Shown here one piece after another: positions 45,262 to 55,552 of a DNA stretch of 64,000 nucleotides. Position numbers and translations under genes: made by a program. Numbering within the stretch: the stretch's first letter is position 1; each line of letters starts with the position of its first letter. The notes under the pieces were generated by a model, which did no database searches, had not been told where the DNA came from, and saw only the letters and a program-made list of their open reading frames with translations. Origin of the DNA: Tillandsia leiboldiana (Eukaryota > Streptophyta > Magnoliopsida > Poales > Bromeliaceae); assembly GCA_029204045.2 (NCBI GenBank), contig CM055073.1, positions 30,544,576-30,608,575 on the forward strand, written 5' to 3'.

Positions 45262-45665
45262 AGACAACCTGAAGGCGCTGAAGCGATCAGCGCCTTCACA
45301 AAAAACCTGTGAAGACGCTGAACGCTTCAGCGCCGTCATGCAATGTGATGAAGGCGCTGAAGCGTTCAGCGTCTTCACGAGAAAACCTGTGAAGGCGCTG
45401 AATGAATCAGCGCCTTCATGGTATATGCTGAAGGCGCTGTTTCATTCAGCGCCTTCAGCATACACTATAAGGCGTTGAGGACTTAGCCATTTTTCGTCGC
45501 GAAAATTGGCTAAGTTCGGTGTAAGCGATAAGTGGCTTTTCTGTAAAGGCGCTCAGGCACTGAGTTCCTCAGCGCCTTTAGTGATTTACACTAAAGGCGC
45601 TGAGCCACTCAGCGTCTTCAGTGCAGAACACTAAAGGCGCTGAATGGCTCAGCGCCTTTACCTGG
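45262..45665. repeat. Array of about eight GGCGCTGA hairpins
   Basis: Each unit is an inverted repeat such as GAAGGCGCTGA, a 4-8 nt loop, then TCAGCGCCTTC. Stems vary but mostly keep pairing. Units occur at about 45273, 45312, 45349, 45390, 45429, 45546, 45592 and 45631. Confidence 0.9.
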
Positions 45666-45884
45666 ACCTACACACATTACTTAAGATCACTTTTAAAAAA
45701 TCCCAAAATTGTACAACAAGTTGCAAGCAATGACAATTAACATTGAAAAAGCAAAAACTACATTCACAAACACCAAATGAAGGTCTAACAATCATTACAT
45801 TCATAAATGAGAGTTGAGTAACATCAAAAAATGAACTTTACAAAAATGTGTATACGACAACTTCAAACTCAAAAGCTCAATTTT

Positions 45885-48280
45885 GAGCACGTCCTCGACC
45901 TCGACGTCCTCGCCCACACCCACGTCCACGCCCTCGCCCTCGCCCTCGCCCACGGGGAACAACAAGGTCGATGATAGGTATATCATCGAGATGCTCGACT
46001 GCTGCCAACTGATCGAGCTCCTCGATGATACCACCCTCATCCTGCTCCGCAATATGCTCGATCTCCTGTGGCGATGATGACGATCGACGACGGCGTGAAT
46101 ATATCGATGCAAAAGATGTCCGTGATACTGGTGGCGGGAGCGATGCTGACGTCGAAGGAAATGTCAACGGGGCCTGAATGGTAGGAGATAGAGATCGTGG
46201 CACCTGAAAGAGTGTAAATAGTTTGTTAATTTGAATTTGAAAACTTAATTTGAATTCTATGCTAAATGGTACCTGATGTGTGACGCCCCACTTCCCAGGG
46301 GGTCACCCATCCTAGAACTACTCTAGCTCTAGCACGCTTAACTCTCATGTTCCTCTTGGATCTTGCTACCATCCAAAATGCTATAGCCGGGTTAGAGATT
46401 TTAGTCCTATTATATTATTTATATAGAGGACTAATCCAAATTACGGGGGTGTCACATTCTTCCCCCCTTTAAGCCCTGACGTCCACGTCAGGCTCAAGCA
46501 CACTCACAAGCACCAGGCGATGTGAGACTTGTCTCGCTAGCCTTAGCCGACCTTGTGAGGAGCTGCACTCCACTCACAACGGTCATTAGCCGGGGAGCCT
46601 CACTCTACCCGCTATATAACCCTGGCTCAGCCGAGACTCATCTCACATTTCCGGCTGGTGAATGGCTCTGATACCAACTGTGACGCCCCACTTCCCAGGG
46701 GGTCACCCATCCTAGAACTACTCTAGCTCTAGCACGCTTAACTCTCATGTTCCTCTTGGATCTTGCTACCATCCAAAATGCTATAGCCGGGTTAGAGATT
46801 TTAGTCTTATTATATTATTTATATAGAGGACTAATCCAAATTCCGGGGGTGTCACATGATGACTCGAGGTCGCTCCCTCATATGAAGGTCCGGCTGACTC
46901 TCTGACCGTAGGTTCAGATGGTACATGCTGTAGTACCATCTGAATATTGTCGTTCATTTCTCTCAAAGTATGAACAATAGTATGAGTCGGCGGTGGGTCC
47001 TGCACTAACTGGTCGACAATAGTATGAACATGTCGTAGTGTGTCGGCCTGCATTTTAATTTAGAAATTAAAATTAAATATATATGAGGAAAGTTGAATAT
47101 ATTAAATTTATATATATATATATATATTATTATATCAGTCTTCTCTCGACATGCCCACGAGGATGAAATGTCTGCGGAGGACGCTGTACTGGATGAGATA
47201 TCCATCGTCTCGTAATGCTCCAGTACCACTGCATGTATATGGATGCCGCTTGCAGTGGGTCCTCACCAGCAGCCGAGACTTGATCAAAAATCTGATCAAG
47301 CCTCGCGGATCACCTCTCAATGTAGATAGCATGAAATGTGATCCAATCCTCACCCGGACGCCCACGTGATGTGATGCGTTGGATGGACTCCACATTGAGA
47401 GGTATATGCTGGAGAAGACCGAACTGCCGCATGACTCGGTCCGGCACGTGCATCTCGACGATATGAAAGCATATAAGGACTGTCCTTGCACGCCAGACCG
47501 CTGAGCCATGCACACAGAAATCCGGTAATGTATCTATAATCTGATCTGTGTACGGCATCCATATAACCTGTTAATGGACAAAATGATTAGTTAATATAGA
47601 AGTGTTGAAGCAAAATATACTTAAAGTATTCAATAAAACATCTACATACCTGCGCCTCTCGCTGTTGATCTAGTTCGTCTCTGTAAAACTCAATGTCACA
47701 CGTCCTGACATTGGTTCCAAAACGTAGCCCTCCAGTGTTGCCCCATCTAGATTATAAAAAACATATATTAGTTGCAATTACAATTGAAATACAAAAATCT
47801 ACTATATCAAATAAATATCTTACCGGCAACCCAGAGGTCGATCGACTATATCGGGCTGATCTAGGATGCGTGTAGGTCGGCCGATATGAATATGGTCCCA
47901 AGCCCAGATCTGTAAATTCACGCCAATAGGTTAATATAATAAAAAAAATATATATTACCAATATATAAAGATAATACTGAAATCAAGAAATTAGATTTTA
48001 TACCTGCAATAGGGTCCCAAAACAGCAGCATTCGGCCTTCCCGTTCAGCGCGGCATCTCCTAGTGCTCGATATAGATATGCCAGAGTCGCAGCACCCCAC
48101 GCATAAGCGCCGCAGATATCAAAGTCAGCTAAAAGTGGTAGCCACTTTAGATGAACTTTATATCCGCTGGGTTTGGAAACAGACTACCCCCGATCTGATA
48201 TAGAATATAAGCACATGCGGTAGCTGTGACTGTTCCGGCGGGGGCATCTAGAGGTATATCATGATAATGCTGATATATTG
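45885..48280 (-). pseudogene. Plant mobile domain (PMD, MAIN-like) gene relic of a transposon
   Basis: Minus-strand exons can be read in order. 48004-48280 encodes HLKWLPLLADFD and YAWGAATLAYLYRALGD and has a frameshift near its start. 47824-47909 encodes IWAWDHIHIGRPTY. 47650-47746 encodes LRFGTNVRTCDIEFYRDELD. 47135-47567 encodes VIWMPYTDQI, VWRARTVLICFHIVEMHVPD and RVMRQFGLLQ. A part near 46862-47052 starts ADTLRHVHTIVDQL, and the C-terminal part (45885-46203) ends in an RG-rich tail (GRGRGRGRGRGCGRGRRG). This is the plant mobile domain order found in MULE-type and other transposons and in MAIN/MAIL proteins. The N-terminus is cut off by the copia junction at 48281, and a TRIM interrupts the 3' half. 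Function of this copy: none expected. Confidence 0.82.
46279..46856 (-). mobile_element. Complete TRIM retrotransposon, copy 2, 578 bp, TSD TGATG
   Basis: LTRs 46279-46456 and 46679-46856 are 178 bp and almost identical. TGATG lies at 46274-46278 and 46857-46861. On the minus strand the PBS TGGTATCAGAGCC (46664-46676) lies two bases after the LTR, and the purine tract AAAGGGGGGAAGAA lies at the other end (46457-46475). The 222-bp interior has no coding capacity. Confidence 0.96.
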
Positions 48281-48285
48281 AAGCA

Positions 48286-49764
48286 ATGCAGGAAGAGCTC
48301 CATCAATTTGAGCGAAACAAAGTCTGGGAATTAACGAAGCCTCCAAAGCAACATAATGTGATAGGTACCAAATGGATTTTCAAGAACAAGAAAAATGAGG
48401 ATGGTACTATCATCAGGAACAAGGCACGATTAGTTGCTCAAGGCTACTCTCAAGTAGAAGGTATAGACTTTGATGAAACTTTCGCCCCTGTAGCTAGACT
48501 CGAGTCCATTCGTATACTATTTGCTATTGCTTGTCATTTTAAAATCAAATTATTTCAAATGGACGTTAAGAGCGCGTTTCTAAATGGGTTTTTAAATGAG
48601 GAAGTTTATGTGGCTCAACCGAAAGGTTTTGTAGACCATAAACAACCTAACCATGTTTTTCGTTTGAAAAAGGCTCTTTACGGTCTGAAACAAGCACCGC
48701 GAGCATGGTACGAAAGGTTGACAAAGCACCTTTTGGAGAAGGGCTATACTCGAGGGGGAGCTGACAGGACTCTCTTTGTGAAGCATTATCAAAACAATTT
48801 CATTGTAGCACAAATCTATGTCGATGACATTGTATTTGGCGCAACAAGAGATAATGATGCTTCTAAATTCGCGGAGACCATGGAAAGCGAATTTGAGATG
48901 TACATGATGGGCGAATTGACTTATTTTCTTGGATTGCAAATTAAACAAAATGATGAAGGTATTCACTTGTGTCAATCCAAGTATGCAATGGAGTTGGTTA
49001 AAAAGTTTGACTTAGAAAATTCGAAGGATTTTCCGACTCCAATGGGAACTAGCCACAAGGGACTTGGAAGTGAATCACATAGTGAGAATGTAGACGAGAA
49101 ACTATATCGAAGTATGATAGGAAGTCTACTTTATCTCACGGCTAGTCGCCCGGATATATCTTTTGGTGTTGGGATCTGCGCGAGATATCAATCTGCACCA
49201 AAGGAGGTTCACCTGAAAGCGGTGAAAAGGATCATCCGGTACATCAAAGGATCAATTAATTTCGGAATTTGGTATCCTATGGGAACTAGTCTGGATATTA
49301 TTGGATACTCAGATGCCGATTGGGCAGGATCAGTGGATGATCGGAAAAGCACGAGTGGTGCATGCTTCTATCTTGGCCATTGCCTTGTTGCATGGCACAG
49401 TAAAAAGCAAAACTGCATTGCACTCTCGACTGCCGAAGCGGAATACATTTCAGCGGGTAGTTGTTCAACGCAACTTATTTGGATGAAAAGTGTGTTGAGC
49501 GACTTCCGGATTTCAGCATCTTCGGTAACAATTCTTTGTGACAACACTAGTGCTATAAACATTTCCAAAAACCCTGTGTTGCACTCTAGAACAAAACACA
49601 TTGAACTTAGATATCATTTTCTTAGAGAGCTAGTTGAATCAAATACTCTTCAACTTTCATATATTTCAACTGAAGATCAATTAGCTGACATTTTAACAAA
49701 ACCTTTGGATCAAAAACGTTTTATTCATTTGCGTAAAGCAATTGGAATGCTTTCCTTGAAATAA
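48286..49764 (+). CDS. Copia RT-RNase H, unit 1 (pol fragment, 492 codons)
   Basis: Open throughout: MQEELHQFERNKVWEL, the RT signature with GTKWIFKNK, ARLVAQGYSQVEGIDF, QMDVKSAFLNG, LYGLKQAPRAWY and the catalytic YVDD at residues 178-181. RNase H follows with YSDADWAGSVDDRKSTSG, LSTAEAEYIS, LCDNTSAI and HIELRYHFLRE, then LADILTKPL. It copies element RNA into DNA. The first residues of the RT domain and all upstream pol are missing because the copy begins at a junction with the PMD relic at 48281. It is therefore an uninterrupted fragment, not a complete gene. Confidence 0.88.
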   Translation: MQEELHQFERNKVWELTKPPKQHNVIGTKWIFKNKKNEDGTIIRNKARLVAQGYSQVEGIDFDETFAPVARLESIRILFAIACHFKIKLFQMDVKSAFLNGFLNEEVYVAQPKGFVDHKQPNHVFRLKKALYGLKQAPRAWYERLTKHLLEKGYTRGGADRTLFVKHYQNNFIVAQIYVDDIVFGATRDNDASKFAETMESEFEMYMMGELTYFLGLQIKQNDEGIHLCQSKYAMELVKKFDLENSKDFPTPMGTSHKGLGSESHSENVDEKLYRSMIGSLLYLTASRPDISFGVGICARYQSAPKEVHLKAVKRIIRYIKGSINFGIWYPMGTSLDIIGYSDADWAGSVDDRKSTSGACFYLGHCLVAWHSKKQNCIALSTAEAEYISAGSCSTQLIWMKSVLSDFRISASSVTILCDNTSAINISKNPVLHSRTKHIELRYHFLRELVESNTLQLSYISTEDQLADILTKPLDQKRFIHLRKAIGMLSLK

Positions 49765-50128
49765 ACTTCTTTTTGAAACTTTTGCTTAGGTTAGGTTTTG
49801 TTTTTGTGTTTTTGTTCTTTATCTATGTTTATACATAGTACATTAATTGAGCATGTGTATTATTGACTTTACTTGCATCCTTTCATATAATTAGAAATTT
49901 ATTATGTTTTGGATATCATAATAATTCAGTTGATGCATTGATCATTTATTTAAATTAAATCATTTTTAATTGATCAAAGTCAATTTCTCCCTCAATGATC
50001 TCTTGGTATTGTTTTTATCTTATTTGACTATTTGGTTGAGTATGAATTCGAGATCAATTCTTGGTTGAATACTTTATATCTTAAATTAATTGATAGCCAA
50101 TTGAGGGGGAGTCAAAGAAAAGTAAAAT

Positions 50129-50252
50129 GCTCAAAAGATGTGGAAAGAGTTACATCCCAATGAGGAGTGTGAAAACTACCACCACATGGAGGAAAGAGCT
50201 ACCACCTCGGTCGTCCGAGTACTGTGTGCAGCTACCACATGTATACCAAGCA
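50129..50252 (+). other. 124-nt block identical in both copia units
   Basis: Identical to 55918-56041 at every base, while sequence on both sides differs at many positions. It contains a small hairpin CTCGGTCGTCCGAG and follows a purine-rich GAGGGGGAGTCAAAG. Confidence 0.8.
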
Positions 50253-50696
50253 TGGGTTTGTAATTTTTGATTAAGTAAAATGCATGATTGAAATACTTGA
50301 CTCCGTCAAATTTCAAGGTTGGTATAAGGTGGGATTTTTAATGAAAGATGCTCAAAGAGCCACTCTCTTCAACAGATTGACTAGATACATTATATAATTT
50401 ATTTGGGATTTCAAACATCTATTGATCTTGGTAATTCATTTTCTTTACCATTTTAATGATTTGATAAACGCCGTACTCATAAGATCATGATGGATGTGTT
50501 TGAACTTGATCAACTTTAAAGGTTTTAATTTCTGTAAATTGTCATGTCATTATTTGAATGTTATTGATAGATTTAACATAATTTATTTCTCTTGACATGA
50601 AACGATGATTTTTGTTTAAAGTTGATGTGCTAAAATGCTTACATATTTTTTCTGGATTTTATGGATTTTATCTAAATTTTTCTGAAGAAAAAGTTG

Positions 50697-50795
50697 CAGC
50701 TGATCCGGATCGGGATAAGTGATCCGGATCCCGAACGCAGGCTTCTTCCTGCGGGTAGCCGATCCGGATCGAAAACTCGATCCGATCCGGATCAC
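50697..50795 (+). promoter_or_regulatory. GATCCGGATC palindrome array upstream of ORF3, unit 1
   Basis: Several GATCCGGATC words, one followed by CCGAACGCAG and a partner CTGCGGG, then CTAGGGTTTTAATAAG, a telo-box and TATA-like pair at about 50798-50812. A possible 5' UTR intron donor (CAAGTAAGTT) lies near 50928. Confidence 0.65.
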
Positions 50796-51342
50796 GGCTA
50801 GGGTTTTAATAAGAACAAGAGGGTTTTGATTTCTTTTACCCTAATCTTTTGTTCTCAAGTCTCTAGTGCTTCTCTCTCTAGAATTCTTGCATCTTGGAGC
50901 TTTCCTAACTCAAGTTCTTCGAATCCAAGTAAGTTTTATTGATCAAAATCTCGTTTTTCACAGTTTTTCTCTATTTTCTTCAAAACGTGATGAGATTTTT
51001 CTATCTTTTTCGTTTGTGAATGGTTTTTGGTCAAATTTCTTTTGAAATAAGAACTCTGGGTAGATTAGTTTTGATTATATGCTAGGTATTCTCCTGATTA
51101 ACGAATTTTTGGGCTTCGATTTCTGAAAATTCTGTTTTAGGGCATATAATAGGAATTTTTGAAAAACATGCAATTGATCTATTTTTAAAATTCCTTTTGC
51201 AAAACTAATTTGATTTTTAGTCTCTCTACATGATTATGATTGTTTGGGTACAATTTTTCAAATTTTTGAAAATTAATAATTTTTTTCATGTGTTCTTGAG
51301 TTATTATTCACAAGACTTTAAATCCTTTAAGCACTTGCACCA

Positions 51343-51930
51343 ATGGCGTTCGCCCGGATAATCTTCCTTTTGATAGCAATGGTAGGACCTAGTGGGTCTT
51401 CTATAAAAAGAGAACAAGATCAGGGAGAGACAAGGAAGGTTTGTCAAAATGATTCAGAATCTGATGAAGAAGACTGGGAAGAGATTTGTAAACAAGCACA
51501 ACAAGCTGTTGACAAAGAAGATAAGTTGTATTTGAAGAACAAGAAGCTGATGAAATCTTCCTCAACAATCAAGCAGTACACTAGACGAAAGAATTCGAGG
51601 GGAACTGGAATTCAGATTGATAAACCCCTCGCCAGAGCTCGCTCTCTTCCTCGAGAATCTCCATGGACTGAAGGTCAAGATGCACCGTCTGGATCTATAC
51701 TACATCCTTCAACGTCCTGGAGACATACGGCAAAACCGAATGTATGGTCCTCAATTCGACAAGAACAGCGGAGATTGTCTGCTGAACAAGACAGTGTGTC
51801 TGCAAATCTCCAACAGATTATCTCCGAGCAACATAAGATGAAAAGAAAGTACTCCACATTGTCAAAAATGCTTCAAGCAATTTTGAAGAAGTTGGATTGT
51901 ACCAATCCCACTAGTTCCGATTCAGACTGA
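51343..51930 (+). CDS. Copia ORF3 between pol and 3' LTR, unit 1 (195 codons)
   Basis: Unknown function. The N-terminus MAFARIIFLLIAMVGPSG is hydrophobic and could be a signal or anchor peptide. An acidic patch (SESDEEDWEEI) follows, then a Lys-rich part (YLKNKKLMKSSS), a Ser/Pro/Arg-rich middle and a predicted coiled coil in the last 60 residues (QEQRRLSAEQDSVSANLQQI to LQAILKKL). Its position matches the envelope-like ORF of SIRE/Maximus elements, but it is much shorter and I see no transmembrane segment beyond the N-terminus. It aligns in outline with 57222-57995, with about 190 nt missing from the basic N-terminal part. Confidence 0.6.
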   Translation: MAFARIIFLLIAMVGPSGSSIKREQDQGETRKVCQNDSESDEEDWEEICKQAQQAVDKEDKLYLKNKKLMKSSSTIKQYTRRKNSRGTGIQIDKPLARARSLPRESPWTEGQDAPSGSILHPSTSWRHTAKPNVWSSIRQEQRRLSAEQDSVSANLQQIISEQHKMKRKYSTLSKMLQAILKKLDCTNPTSSDSD

Positions 51931-52059
51931 CCTCACGTTGCTCATTTTAATCTTTTTATTGCAGGTTTTTAAGTTTTAGGTTTTAGTTCTCAGGATTTTC
52001 TTGTTTTTGAAACTTCTTAACTCTCCTTAAATTTTTGTAATTTTGGCTTAGTTTGTGAC

Positions 52060-52076
52060 AAAAGGGGGGAGAGAGT
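52060..52076 (+). other. Second polypurine tract, unit 1
   Basis: AAAAGGGGGGAGAGAG, about 575 bp upstream of the tract at 52638-52649 (AAAGGGGGAGA) that abuts the LTR. The same pair occurs in unit 2 (58154-58171 and 58751-58762). Confidence 0.6.
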
Positions 52077-52650
52077 TTAGAGAGAACTTGAACAATGATG
52101 ATGTGAAAACTGTGTGAATGTGTGAACATCAAGGTAAGTGAACATCAAGGTAAGTATCACTTCAACTTCAACTTTGGTTTTTATCTTGTGATTTGTTGCA
52201 TGTCACTAACTATTCGACTAACTATTTGGGCATGTAATATGACTAACAAGTTGATGTTGGACTAACACTTTGTGACATTTGGTTTTTGATTGAACACTTT
52301 GTGACATTTGGTTTTTGAATGCATAGAAGATATGTTGGTTTTTTACTATGATTCTCTTACATATCTGAATTCTCAAATGTCATGATGATCAGATAAACTC
52401 TATCTCTGTACTTGGTTTTGTATGTTTCAATTCTTGAGGTATCTAACGATTCTTTTTGTCAATAATGATTTCTTTGTGCAGAGAGTACAGATGTCTAAGT
52501 CTAGAGTCTGTTTTAGGAGTTTATCTCATGTTTTTAAATTTTTGGATCTCCATTGTAAATTTTTGTTGTATGGTGATAGCAACAAAAATATCTTTTTGAA
52601 TTTTCTTTAGTGGATCTGTGTTTTGTCACGAAACCGCCAAAGGGGGAGAT

Positions 52651-53991
52651 TGTTACGGAATTTGAGTTGGCGTAATTTCGTGAAAGGTTCAAGTCTTGAA
52701 GATTGAAGGTGAAGAAGGTTGGATCATTTAACTCAATCTCAAGAAAGAAGAATTCAAAAGGATCAGGTATGTTTAACTAAAGATTTTTGGTGATCCGAAT
52801 ACTTCTTGTAGTGTAGAAACACCTGGAAGAATTTTTCATTGCATAAATATCAAAAACTGGACATGGGACATGTTCAGGATCCGGATCAGACATTCCAATC
52901 CGGATCCCGAAGGGTGTTCGTTCATACACTGGTTCAATCCGGATCGCAGCATCTCATGATCCGGATCCCGAACACTAGTTTTACCGTTTTACTTGCACGA
53001 TCCGGATCAGGATTTGCAATCCGGATCCCGAACGTTGATGTTTGGTGAAACTGTATGAACGATCCGGATCAGCCATTCCGATCCGGATCCCGAACTATTG
53101 ATTTTCTGGAAACCGTCTTTCTTGCTACTGCAATCCGGATCGCCGAAATCCGATCCGGATCGCCGTCCGTAAAATTTCCAGAAATGGTAGGTTTTTGATC
53201 CTTATCTTCTTCCTAGGGTTTCTAACCTATAAATAGACCCTATGATTCATTTTTCTAGGGTTAAGAAAAATAGCCGTCATAATCAAATATCATCTTATAC
53301 GGCCTAAGATCCACATATAGAGAAGAAAGGAAATCATTAGATATTACTCTATGTTTCTTCATCTATATTGATTAGTTTGATTCTAGGTTTTCATACTCAC
53401 ATCTTGAGTTGAATCAAACTAATGAATACTTAGATGGTATTTCCTATCTATCTTTGATCTAAGTATTCGGCGGATCATCACCACCCAAAAAACAACGATT
53501 TACCCCAAAATCGGCGCGTGGATTCGCGTGTCCTTGTGGATTCAAGGTTCAACCGCTCTCGTGGATTCGGAGCGAGGTACGTTCGTGGATTCGAAGCGTG
53601 CTACTGGGTGAAGACCGTGGATTCGGTCAGACGTCGTGGACTCGACGTTGGACGCCGTGGATTCGACGTTGGACGCAGATCGTGGATTCGAGACGCGTTG
53701 CGGAAGGAGCGGAGAAGATCAACTAGGAGCGTATGGAAAAGGTTGAGTCGTCTGTGAGTACGGTATATCACCTTGTACGTGTTTAATTCTAGTGGATTTC
53801 ACCGTGTTATCGGTCCCGTGGTTTTTTACTCCGGTTTGGAGTTTTCCACGTAAAAATCTTGCGTGTTCATTTTTATTTCCGCATTGGGTTTTATTGCGCA
53901 ATGATTTTTTGAGTGTTTATTGTTTACACCTATTCACCCCCCTCTAGGTGTTTTTTTCCCTATTTAGATCTATATTACATATAACCCAACA
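52651..53991 (+). repeat. Copia LTR shared by units 1 and 2, 1341 bp
   Basis: Starts TGTTACGG and ends TAACCCAACA, directly after a polypurine tract. It contains a GATCCGGATC array (52868-53162), telo-box CTAGGGTTT and TATA box (CCTATAAATAGAC, about 53226). A region with eight or so GTGGATTCG words follows (53518-53695), then a U5-like end. Confidence 0.92.
52868..53162 (+). promoter_or_regulatory. GATCCGGATC palindrome array in the copia LTR
   Basis: At least ten ATCCGGAT words arranged in pairs: GATCCGGATCAG, about eight variable bases, then ATCCGGATCCCGAAC. The pair repeats every 60-75 bp. The array ends about 65 bp before the TATA box. Confidence 0.85.
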
Positions 53992-55552
53992 TTGTGGATT
54001 CGCTTGCTACGTTTCCTTGATCGAACCAAAGAACATCGATGAAGCTCTTCAGGATGACTACTGGTTTAAAGCAATGCAGGAAGAGCTCCATCAGTTTGAG
54101 CGAAACAAAGTCTGGGAATTAACAAAGCCTCCAAAGCAACACAATGTGATAGGTACCAAATGGATTTTCAAGAATAAGAAAAATGAAGATGGTACCATCA
54201 TCAGGAACAAAGCACGTTTAGTTGCTCAAGGCTACTCTCAAGTAGAAGGTATAGACTTTGATGAAACTTTCGCCCCTGTAGCTAGACTCGAGTCCATTCG
54301 TATCTTATTCGCGATAGCTTGTCATTTTAAAATAAAATTATTTCAAATGGACGTTAAGAGCGCGTTTTTAAATGGGTTTTTAAATGAGGAAGTTTATGTG
54401 GCTCAACCGAAAGGTTTTGTAGACTGTAAACTACCTAACCATGTTTTTCGTTTGAAAAAGGCTCTTTACGGTTTAAAACAAGCACCGCGAGCATGGTACG
54501 AAAGGCTAACAAAGCACCTATTGGATAAGGGCTATACTCGAGGGGGAGCTGACAGGACTCTCTTTGTGAAGCATTATCAAAATAACTTCATTGTTGCACA
54601 AATCTATGTCGATGACATTGTTTTTGGAGCAACAAAGGATAATGATGCTTCTAAATTCGCTGAAACCATGAAAAGCGAATTTGAGATGTCAATGATGGGC
54701 GAATTGACTTATTTCCTTGGATTGCAAGTGAAACAGAGTGACGAAGGCATCCATTTGTGTCAATCCAAGTATGCTTTGGAGTTGGTCAAAAAGTTTGATC
54801 TAGAAAATTGTAAAGATTTTCCAACTCCAATGGAAACTAGCAATAAAGGATTAGGAAGTGAATCTTTTAGTGAGAATGTAGACGAGAAACTTTATCGGAG
54901 TATGATTGGAAGTCTACTTTACCTCACGGCTAGTCGCCCGGATATATCTTTTGGTGTTGGGATCTGCGCGAGATATCAATCTGCACCAAAGGAGGTTCAC
55001 CTGAAAGCGGTGAAACGGATCATCCGATACATTAAAGGAACCATAAATTTCGGAATTTGGTATCCTATGGGAACAAGTTTAGATATTATTGGATACTCAG
55101 ATGCCGATTGGGCAGGATCTGTGGATGATCGGAAAAGTACGAGTGGTGCATGTTTTTATTTAGGCCATTGCCTTGTTGCATGGCACAGTAAAAAGCAAAA
55201 CTGCATTGTACTCTCGACTGCCGAAGCGGAATATATTTCAGCGGGTAGTTGTTCAACCCAACTCATTTGGATGAAAAGTGTGTTGAGCGACTTCCGGATT
55301 TCAGCAACTTCGGTAACAATTCTTTGTGACAACACTAGTGCTATAAACATTTCCAAAAACCCTGTGTTGCACTCTAGAACAAAACACATTGAACTTAGAT
55401 ATCATTTTCTTAGAGAGCTAGTTGAATCAAATACTCTTCAACTGTCATATATTTCAACTGAAAATCAATTAGCTGATATTTTAACAAAACCTTTGGATCA
55501 AAAACGTTTTATTCATTTGCGTAAAGCAATTGGAATGCTTTCCTTGAAATAA
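53992..55552 (+). CDS. Copia RT-RNase H, unit 2 (pol fragment)
   Basis: Pol sequence starts at 53992, right after the LTR, with GFACYVSLIEPKNIDEALQD and then the same domain order as unit 1; YVDD is at 54606-54617 and LADILTKPL lies near the end. The reading frame stays open upstream into the LTR (to 53948), which is chance. It aligns with unit 1 at a constant offset of 5788 with no indel from 48286 to the stop. The primer-binding site, gag, protease and integrase that should separate LTR and RT are absent. Confidence 0.88.

Noticed and set aside
45262..45665. CRISPR-like array (regular repeats with spacers)
   Set aside because: Repeats are imperfect palindromes with short irregular spacers in a plant nuclear transposon; no cas genes and no bacterial context.
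53518..53757. A 79-codon Arg-rich frame in the copia LTR, repeated at 59636-59875
   Set aside because: The frame follows from the reiterated GTGGATTCG words; both lie in the LTR leader with no start context or relatives.
53948..53991. Using the ATG at 53948 as the true start of the unit 2 RT protein
   Set aside because: These codons are the 3' end of the LTR; alignment with unit 1 and with the copia family starts only after 53991.
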